From positions 1 to 19,297 of the forward strand of contig CAZQQC010000047.1 of the NCBI GenBank assembly GCA_964595365.1: 19,297 nt of DNA. The letters run 5' to 3'. Numbering within the stretch: position 1 is the first letter of the stretch; every line of letters starts with the position of its first letter. The position numbers and the translations under genes are program-made. Shown here in pieces: positions 14,063 through 19,297 of the stretch. The notes beneath the pieces are model-generated. The model was given only the letters and a program-made list of their open reading frames with translations, was not told the origin of the DNA and made no database searches. Origin of the DNA: Fen-1258 sp964595365. Lineage in GTDB: Bacteria; Bacteroidota; Ignavibacteria; Ignavibacteriales; Melioribacteraceae.

Positions 14063-15400
14063 ATGACAGAACAGACTCAAATAAAAAGCGGATGGAAATT
14101 TCCAAAAGAATTTTGGCTTGCAAACTTTATGGAGCTTTGCGAACGAGCTGCTTACTATGGATTTTTTATTGTTCTAACTCTTTACCTAACAGACTTAGTG
14201 GGATTCACCGACACAGAAACCGGTGTTGTTGCCGGCATGTTTTACGCCGGACTCTATTTTCTTCCGCCGTTTGCCGGTGCTGTGTCCGACAAAATCGGGT
14301 TCAAGAACGGACTTATACTTGCCTTTGCACTTCTCACAACAGGTTATGCTTTGCTTGGAATGTTTCATACAAAAAAGTTAGTGTTGTTTTTCCTTTTCAT
14401 TGTTCTCATCGGCGGATCTTTCATCAAACCATTAATAACCGGAACAGTTGCCAAGACAACAAATGAAGATAACCGTGCACACGGTTACGCACTGTTTTAT
14501 TGGGTAGTAAACATAGGTTCGTTTGGCGGTAAAACGCTCGTTCCGTACATACGCCAGGGAATTGGCGTTGAGTATGTAAATTTCTTTTCTGCAGGAATGT
14601 CTTTACTTGCAATGTTCTTCGCAATCTTTTTCTACAAACAATCCGACAGATCTTTCGAATCAAAAAAAATCTCCGATGTTGTTTTATCGCTTAAAAAAAT
14701 TCTTTTAACACCCCGCTTAATAATTTTGATTCTTATAGTTTCCGGATTCTGGATTATTCAACAGCAGCTTTACGCAACTATGCCGAAATATGTTATTCGT
14801 CTGCGCGGCAATGAAGCGCGCCCGGAATGGCTTGCAAACATTAACCCTGCAGTGGTTGTTTTTTTTGTTGTACCTGTAACTAACGTGATGAAAAAACGAA
14901 AAGCCATTACCTCGATGCTAGTCGGAATGATCTTGATGCCGCTTTCTGCATTCGCAATGTCGTTCAGTCAAACTCTTGAAAATCTTGCCGGTTCCAACAT
15001 TTCAATTCTCGGTATACTTGCTTTTCATCCGATAACTCTTATGCTCATAATTGGAATTGCTATTCAAGGTTTGGCAGAGTGTTTTATCTCGCCGAGATTT
15101 CTAGAATATTTTTCGTTGCAGGCACCAAAGGGGGAAGAAGGCGTTTACCTCGGATTCAGTCACATGCATTCTTTCATCAGTGCACTTGTTGGATTTATCA
15201 TGTCCGGCTTTTTGTTAGACCGTTACTGCCCGGATCCCAAAACACTTCCTGCCGGCTTAACCGAAATTCAAAGATCGGGTTACTATACCGATGCACATTT
15301 GATCTGGTATTATTTTCTTGCCATCGGGTTTACTGCTGCTGTAGCGCTATTAATTTTTAAAAATGTAACGGAAAAAATTGATAAGAAACGGGGTGCTTAA
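14063..15400 (+). CDS. POT/PTR2-family proton-coupled oligopeptide transporter (MFS)
   Basis: 445 residues, almost wholly hydrophobic, with about 12 membrane segments. The first helix carries ELCERAAYYG (24-33), the ExxER..YY signature of the POT family, in which the Glu and Arg residues couple proton movement to peptide uptake; the Phe of ExxERF is Ala here. 'GGSFIKPLITGTVAKTT' corresponds to the conserved GxxxKP helix-4 region of these transporters. It sits in the cytoplasmic membrane and probably imports di- or tripeptides. It is transcribed alone, divergent from the purine enzyme gene (247-base gap) and convergent with yifB. No clear Shine-Dalgarno sequence precedes the ATG. Confidence 0.88.
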   Translation: MTEQTQIKSGWKFPKEFWLANFMELCERAAYYGFFIVLTLYLTDLVGFTDTETGVVAGMFYAGLYFLPPFAGAVSDKIGFKNGLILAFALLTTGYALLGMFHTKKLVLFFLFIVLIGGSFIKPLITGTVAKTTNEDNRAHGYALFYWVVNIGSFGGKTLVPYIRQGIGVEYVNFFSAGMSLLAMFFAIFFYKQSDRSFESKKISDVVLSLKKILLTPRLIILILIVSGFWIIQQQLYATMPKYVIRLRGNEARPEWLANINPAVVVFFVVPVTNVMKKRKAITSMLVGMILMPLSAFAMSFSQTLENLAGSNISILGILAFHPITLMLIIGIAIQGLAECFISPRFLEYFSLQAPKGEEGVYLGFSHMHSFISALVGFIMSGFLLDRYCPDPKTLPAGLTEIQRSGYYTDAHLIWYYFLAIGFTAAVALLIFKNVTEKIDKKRGA

Positions 15401-15469
15401 ATTTCAATCTAGCAAGCATCTAACCCGATCCGGCAATTTATTTTTGAGTTGCGAAAATAATATAAATTA

Positions 15470-17008
15470 TTAATGACCCCACAATTCTCTGTCGAGCGAA
15501 CGGTACTGTATTGCTTCCGATATGTGCTGAGGCTGAATATTTTCTGTTCCGTCGAGATCTGCTATAGTGCGGCTAACTTTGATAATTCTATCGTAAGCGC
15601 GAGCCGAAAGTCCTAGACGTGTCATTGCCATCTTAAGTAATTCTTCACTTTGTTCGCTAAGCTTGCAGAATTTTCTTAGTTCCTTTGAACCCATGTCGGC
15701 ATTTTTATAAATATTTTTTAAACCTTCAAATCTTCTCTGTTGAATTTTTCTTGCACGAACCACGCGTTCACGAATGTTTCCGGATTTCTCGCCGCTTGAA
15801 GATGATGCAAGTTCCTTAAACTTAACCGCCGGCACTTCGATGTGAATGTCTATCCTATCAAGCAAGGGGCCGGAAATCCGTGCCATGTATTTTTGAATTT
15901 GTGAAGTGTTGCATGTGCATTCTTTATTCGGATCGGTAAAGTATCCGCACGGACAAGGGTTCATTGCAGCAGCTAACATGAAATTAGCCGGAAACTCCAA
16001 AGACATTTTAGATCGGCTAACCGTTACTCTGTAATCTTCCAGCGGTTGACGTAAAACTTCTAAAACATTTTTTTTGAACTCGGGCAGCTCATCTAAAAAC
16101 AGAACTCCGTGGTGAGCATAAGAAACTTCGCCGGGGCGCGGTATTGTTCCGCCGCCGATTAACGCTGCATCTGAAACAGTATGATGGGGACTTCGGAACG
16201 GTCTTTCGGTTATCAGTGCTTTATCTTTTTGCAGAATGCCGGCAACCGAATGAATTTTTGTTGTCTCAAGCGCCTCTTCAAAATTGAGCGGGGGCAATAT
16301 CGAAGGAAGCCGTTTTGCAAGCATCGTTTTTCCCGAACCCGGTGGACCGATCATCAAAATGTTGTGACCGCCTGCTGCAGCAATTTCCAAAGCACGTTTA
16401 ACATTTTCCTGTCCTTTAACATCCGAAAAGTCCAAAGTATATGTATTGATCCGAGAGAAAAGTTCATCTTTGTCTGTAAACACAGGTTCAAAAATTGCTT
16501 CGCCATTCAACAGTTGTATTACTTCGTTAAGGTTTTTTAATCCGTATACTTCAATTCCATCAACGATTGATGCCTCTTTAACTGACTCTGCGGGAAGAAT
16601 AACACGTTTAATTTTTTTTCTTCGAGCTTCAACTGCAATTGGCAACGCACCTTTTATCTTGCGAAGTGTTCCATCGAGCGACAGTTCTCCAAGAATGAAT
16701 GTTTCAGAAAGTGATTCTTGATTGACTGCTTCGACTGCCGATAAAATTCCTACGGCAATGGGCAAATCGAAAGAACTTCCTTCTTTCTTAATATCTGCCG
16801 GTGCTAGATTGATTGTAATTTTTTTAAGCGGAAATTCAATGCCGGAATTTTTTATTGCTGCGGTTACTCTTTCACGGCTTTCTTTTACTGCGTTATCCGG
16901 AAGACCTACAATAGTAAAACCTGGAATTTGTTTCTCGAAATGCGTTTCAACTTCTACAGTGTAGGCATCTATGCCGTATGTAGAACCGGAAAGAACTTTT
17001 GAAAACAT
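15470..17008 (-). CDS. yifB: YifB/ComM family Mg-chelatase-like AAA+ ATPase
   Basis: 512 residues, full length for the family. The N-terminal ChlI-like/Lon-protease-fold domain covers about 1-170 (begins MFSKVLSGSTYGIDAYTVEV). The AAA+ domain has Walker A GPPGSGKT (221-228), Walker B GVLFLDE (301-307), a zinc-type Cys group PCPCG...CTC (352, 354, 364, 366) and RISGPLLDRID (377-387). A C-terminal Mg-chelatase-type helical domain follows. ComM of this family is a hexameric helicase that promotes branch migration of integrating DNA during natural transformation; many species without known competence also carry it. Transcribed alone on the minus strand and convergent with the peptide transporter. 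No truncation or missing key residue is seen. Confidence 0.96.
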   Translation of the reverse strand: MFSKVLSGSTYGIDAYTVEVETHFEKQIPGFTIVGLPDNAVKESRERVTAAIKNSGIEFPLKKITINLAPADIKKEGSSFDLPIAVGILSAVEAVNQESLSETFILGELSLDGTLRKIKGALPIAVEARRKKIKRVILPAESVKEASIVDGIEVYGLKNLNEVIQLLNGEAIFEPVFTDKDELFSRINTYTLDFSDVKGQENVKRALEIAAAGGHNILMIGPPGSGKTMLAKRLPSILPPLNFEEALETTKIHSVAGILQKDKALITERPFRSPHHTVSDAALIGGGTIPRPGEVSYAHHGVLFLDELPEFKKNVLEVLRQPLEDYRVTVSRSKMSLEFPANFMLAAAMNPCPCGYFTDPNKECTCNTSQIQKYMARISGPLLDRIDIHIEVPAVKFKELASSSSGEKSGNIRERVVRARKIQQRRFEGLKNIYKNADMGSKELRKFCKLSEQSEELLKMAMTRLGLSARAYDRIIKVSRTIADLDGTENIQPQHISEAIQYRSLDRELWGH

Positions 17009-17094
17009 ATTAGATTCCGCTTTGACTTATTCTCTAAGTAGAAACTAAGAAAAATAAAAATGTTTAACAAAAAACTCATGGTTTTTTCTGCTGC

Positions 17095-17120
17095 AAAAAG
17101 AAAAGCCGGCGGAACGCCGG
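17095..17120 (-). terminator. Rho-independent-type terminator upstream of yifB
   Basis: CCGGCG (17106-17111) and CGCCGG (17115-17120) form a perfect 6-bp GC stem with a three-base GAA/TTC loop. On the minus strand it is followed by CTTTTCTTTTT. It would stop transcription arriving from the ssrA side and so insulate yifB. Confidence 0.55.
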
Positions 17121-17234
17121 GTTGAAAAGTATAGATTAAATATCTTGAAATTCATTTAGGAACCGATTACAAACTAACACTCATGAAGATATTTAAGAAT
17201 AAACTTCGATTGTATAAATTGGAAAATTATTTAC

Positions 17235-17249
17235 TCCTGACTTTGAACA
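17235..17249 (+). repeat. left terminal inverted repeat of the IS remnant
   Basis: TCCTGACTTTGAACA, matching the reverse complement of the right end at 15 of 15 positions. Confidence 0.85.
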
Positions 17250-17330
17250 CACCAAATAAAGGCACGCAAGAGAAGTTGTTTTTGTTAATTTTTGTGCATT
17301 TTGAAGAAGGATTTGTCATACTAAGAGCAC

Positions 17331-17859
17331 TTTGTTGTATGTCCAACAATTCGAAAAGTAAAGACCGGCTCAAGGAGCTACGGCAATTCAAGTAATAGGT
17401 TACCGTAACCGGAAAAGTAGTTGTCATAAAACATATTGGCAGTGCCCATTCAAAATATCGATGCCAACAGTTGTAGCTGATGCAGCCATGCTTTCGGAAA
17501 AAGTTCTTTGCGAATTAAGGAGCCGAAATATATCCTATATAGTTGGTGCACGCATTGCAAATCAAGGGCTCGAATTGATTAAAAGCATTGCCGAGAAACT
17601 CAACAAGCAAGACAATGCAAGTATTCGCATACAGAGTAAACATGGTTATATGATTTGTTCGTTTTCAAAAGAGCGATACAGAAAAGACAAACGCGAAATG
17701 GAAAAACAAATTGAGAAGGCAGAAAAACTAGTTGCACGAAATGAAAGCGGTAGCCGGGCAAAATTTGTACGAAAGACAGATAACCATGAGGTTATAAAAT
17801 GTTATCATGATTTATGGCATGTAGAACAAGCTTTCCGTATTAGCAAAAGCGAATCTTGA
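17331..17859 (+). pseudogene. IS1634-family transposase, frameshifted and internally deleted
   Basis: Family-typical pieces appear in order but in different frames. TIRKVKTGS (from 17331) is followed, one frame over, by GATAIQVIGYRNRK (from 17374) and then, in the third frame, by VVIKHIGSAHSKY (17420-17458). Together these rebuild the N-terminus of an IS1634/IS4-type transposase. A large deletion then joins to the catalytic-core segment starting VVADAAMLSEKVL (about 17470), continuing through YIVGARI. After SGSRAKFVRK a second deletion leads to HDLWHVEQAFRISKS, the family's C-terminal DDE region with its catalytic Glu. The final frame ends at a TGA caused by an extra A; skipping it gives KSDLEK, the expected continuation. 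With at least two frameshifts and two deletions it cannot encode an active enzyme. Confidence 0.87.
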
Positions 17860-17894
17860 AAAATTAATAAATAAATGGAATCTGTCATACTAAT

Positions 17895-17909
17895 TGTTCA
17901 AAGTCAGGA
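17895..17909 (-). repeat. right terminal inverted repeat of the IS remnant
   Basis: TGTTCAAAGTCAGGA, the exact reverse complement of the left end. Confidence 0.85.
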
Positions 17910-18037
17910 AATAACATATTTTTTCAGTGACGACTATGTATACGTAATATATTTGAGGTGTACAGGGCAAAGTTTTGAGCAATAAAACAAAAATTTGCCG
18001 GCTTAGTCCACAATACAACGGAACCACGCAGTGTTCT

Positions 18038-18068
18038 GCTTCGTTCTTAGTCATGCTCAAAACGAAGC
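18038..18068 (-). terminator. hairpin just downstream of tmRNA, possible 3' processing or termination signal
   Basis: GCTTCGTT (18038-18045) and AACGAAGC (18061-18068) form a perfect 8-bp stem with a 15-base loop that may pair further inside. It starts 5 bases past the mature tmRNA end. No T-tract follows, so true termination is uncertain. Confidence 0.35.
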
Positions 18069-18072
18069 CGAG

Positions 18073-18432
18073 TGGAGGTGGCGGGAGTCGAACCCGCGTC
18101 CGAAGTTACATTTCAATGAACCTCTACACACATAGTCTTTCGTTTAATTTCATCCCGATAACACCGGAAGACAGGTTTTGATCGGGACAATTCCGAAAAA
18201 AAATTTGCCTCAACTATTCGGAAATTCGAATCGGCTATCATACCTAAACGGCGTTCTTTCAAATTCCGGCATGAGAGAGATTGAAGAACGGCTGCTCCGC
18301 CAGAAGCGGATTAAGCAGCAAGGGCGTAATTATATTCGCCAGTTATTTTTTTACCGTCGTTTAGCGTGTCTACGGAGAACACGGTGCGCAGTTCACAGAA
18401 CTTATAACCCCGTCGAAGCCAAATTCACCCCC
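18073..18432 (-). ncRNA. ssrA: transfer-messenger RNA (tmRNA)
   Basis: The minus strand begins GGGGGTGAATTTGGCTTCGA, followed by CGGGG: the conserved 5' start of one-piece tmRNA. The 3' end carries a T-arm (GCGGGTTCGACTCCCGC) and the acceptor strand CACCTCC, which pairs with the 5' GGGGGTG over 7 bp (one G-U). The discriminator A is at 18073; the next genomic bases are CTC, so the CCA end is not encoded and must be added afterwards. A tag reading frame lies in the middle. Total length is 360 nt, normal for tmRNA. It rescues ribosomes stalled on broken mRNA and tags the peptide for proteolysis. Open frames overlapping it on the plus strand are not genes. Confidence 0.97.
18311..18340 (-). other. 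tmRNA proteolysis-tag reading frame (GEYNYALAA)
   Basis: GGC GAA TAT AAT TAC GCC CTT GCT GCT TAA encodes G-E-Y-N-Y-A-L-A-A. The ALAA end is the standard ClpXP-type degron. The preceding TAACT resembles the UAGUC that comes before the resume codon in E. coli tmRNA, supporting GGC as the resume codon. Confidence 0.9.
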
Positions 18433-18438
18433 TTATAA

Positions 18439-18444
18439 ATTATG
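18439..18444 (-). promoter_or_regulatory. -10-like element of ssrA
   Basis: CATAAT on the minus strand, 6 bases before the first G of tmRNA, the ideal place for a -10 box. No good -35 was found. Confidence 0.4.
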
Positions 18445-18486
18445 GATTAGGAATTATCACTCATATTTACAAAGAACAAATTTATT

Positions 18487-19035
18487 TTATTTCTGCCAGG
18501 GAATATCTTCGGTGCCGTTTGAAAAATTTTCAAACCTGGCAAAAACAAACAACAGATCCGACAAACGGTTCAGGTATTGCACTATGTCGGTACCAACGTT
18601 TTCAATTTTTAAAAGAGCAACAACATTTCTTTCCGCACGCCGGCATATTGTTCGTGCATAATGAAGAATAGCAGCGCCTTTTAAACCGCCGGGTAAAATA
18701 AATTGTTTCAGTTCGGGCAATTTTCCGTCAAAGCTATCGATTACTTTTTCAAGCCTTTTCGAATAACTCTCATCAATACGAGGGATTACAACTTTTTTAG
18801 AATCTAAATCTATAGACGTTGCCAAATCGGAACCGACCACAAATAAATCATTTTGAATATTGCACAACTCTTCTTTGAGTTCTTCGTTACTAATTTCCGA
18901 AATAGCCACACCAATAATTGAATTCAGTTCATCAACCGAGCCGTAAGCCTCAATTCGTAAATTGTCTTTCCATACTCTCTTGCCGCCGAACAAAGATGTT
19001 TCCCCTTTATCGCCGGTCTTAGTATAAATTTTCAT
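18487..19035 (-). CDS. pduO: cob(I)yrinic acid a,c-diamide adenosyltransferase, PduO type
   Basis: 182 residues, the usual length of a single-domain PduO/MMAB adenosyltransferase. It transfers the adenosyl group of ATP to cob(I)alamin to make coenzyme B12 in the cytosol. Visible motifs are the N-terminal ATP-binding TKTGDKGETSLFGGKRV (5-21), YGSVDELNS (31-39), FILPGG (112-117), ARTICRRAERNV (127-138) with the Arg and Glu of the active site, and YLNRLSDLLFV (154-164). All key residues are present. It starts 15 bases after the YgfZ-like gene, so the two are probably co-transcribed; tmRNA follows 54 bases later. No Shine-Dalgarno sequence is obvious. Confidence 0.95.
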   Translation of the reverse strand: MKIYTKTGDKGETSLFGGKRVWKDNLRIEAYGSVDELNSIIGVAISEISNEELKEELCNIQNDLFVVGSDLATSIDLDSKKVVIPRIDESYSKRLEKVIDSFDGKLPELKQFILPGGLKGAAILHYARTICRRAERNVVALLKIENVGTDIVQYLNRLSDLLFVFARFENFSNGTEDIPWQK

Positions 19036-19050
19036 TTGCTGTCGTGTGGG

Positions 19051-19297
19051 TTAAGGAACCTGAACGGAAATTTTTTCTTCACCATTCAATATGTAAAACT
19101 GTTTTTCCGAATCCAAGATTTTTTTATTCATTATTGCTAAACCGATTTGCTCGTTGAAAAGTTCTGGATCCGATAAACTGGAAATTGTGCCGGCTTGAAC
19201 CAGCCCGTTAGAATATATGACGGCGGTTTTTTCACTCGACTTTGAGGAGAGCGATATACGAACCATTCTTCGCTGAACTTTGCCATACGTATCCAGC
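19051..19297 (-). CDS. ygfZ: C-terminal part of a YgfZ/GcvT-like folate-binding protein (runs off the window)
   Basis: 82 codons are inside the window and the frame stays open to the edge, so the Met at 19266 is internal. The visible part begins LDTYGKVQRRMVRISLSS. After a short linker, GLVQAGTISSLSDPELFNEQIGLAIM matches the C-terminal barrel of YgfZ/CAF17 proteins, where a 'G.xGxIxS...xxxxxxIGLAxx' pattern follows an 'RGHVNRRLV'-like strand. YgfZ proteins use folate to help build or repair Fe-S clusters, which would suit an organism with this many Fe-S proteins. The characteristic Cys motif (KGCYxGQE) would lie outside the window, so an aminomethyltransferase is not excluded. Confidence 0.75.
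   Translation of the reverse strand, partial: LDTYGKVQRRMVRISLSSKSSEKTAVIYSNGLVQAGTISSLSDPELFNEQIGLAIMNKKILDSEKQFYILNGEEKISVQVP

Larger units (their letters stand above)
17235..17909 (+). mobile_element. decayed IS1634-like insertion sequence
   Basis: A 675-base element bounded by perfect 15-bp terminal inverted repeats and holding a broken transposase gene. Known elements of this family are well over 1.5 kb with transposases near 500 residues, so most of the interior is deleted. No clear target-site duplication is visible next to the ends. It lies between yifB and ssrA and is surely non-autonomous. Confidence 0.82.

Noticed and set aside
15440..15475. AT-only palindrome between the convergent transporter and yifB genes
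   Set aside because: The stem is only A-T pairs and no T-run follows; a terminator cannot be supported.
17975..18438. Two plus-strand open frames between the IS remnant and the adenosyltransferase gene
   Set aside because: They are antisense translations of tmRNA and its flank.
1..19297. CRISPR arrays, tRNA or rRNA genes, prophage or defence genes
   Set aside because: Both strands were scanned; no regular spacer-repeat pattern, tRNA/rRNA signatures (other than the tmRNA) or phage/defence protein motifs were seen.

Overview
The window looks like part of a low-GC chromosome from the Bacteroidota/Chlorobi side of the tree, perhaps an Ignavibacteria-like bacterium. This is an inference from gene content, weak Shine-Dalgarno use and the tmRNA tag (GEYNYALAA). 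No ribosomal RNA gene is present to confirm it.

Left arm (1-2684, plus strand): a tight run of four complete genes follows the last codons of an upstream gene. They are an FtsX/MacB-type ABC transporter ATPase, a small exported protein of unknown function, an exported thioredoxin-fold protein that has lost the CxxC active site, and a membrane-anchored or lipoprotein metallo-beta-lactamase-fold hydrolase.

Centre (2782-11817, minus strand): a roughly 9 kb electron-transfer operon. Read in its transcription direction it encodes a one-heme outer-membrane barrel-like protein, a monoheme cytochrome c, a pentaheme cytochrome c, a Tat-exported molybdopterin-oxidoreductase-like iron-sulfur protein, a 16-Cys ferredoxin subunit, an NrfD-type quinone-interacting membrane subunit, a two-helix membrane protein, a cytochrome c built from four tandem monoheme repeats, and a cupredoxin fused to a carboxypeptidase-regulatory-like domain. 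The pentaheme/Fe-S/NrfD core matches alternative complex III (ActA-B-C) or the Qrc menaquinone reductase. No ActD and no second NrfD (ActF) is seen, and the flanking one-heme barrel, tetraheme protein and cupredoxin are not standard partners. The simplest reading is a quinone:periplasmic-cytochrome oxidoreductase with its own private set of electron carriers, possibly reaching the outer membrane. A receiver-only response regulator lies just upstream on the same strand.

Right arm (12799-19297): housekeeping genes. They are an IMP dehydrogenase/GMP reductase family enzyme with a strong hairpin in its leader, a POT-family peptide transporter, the YifB/ComM AAA ATPase, tmRNA (ssrA), a PduO-type cob(I)alamin adenosyltransferase and the C-terminal part of a YgfZ-like folate-binding protein. 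Between yifB and ssrA sits a decayed IS1634-like insertion sequence with 15-bp perfect terminal inverted repeats and a transposase broken by frameshifts and deletions.

The most interesting part is the central redox operon. The IS remnant, the Cys-less thioredoxin-fold protein and several unexplained inverted and direct repeats near the regulator are secondary.
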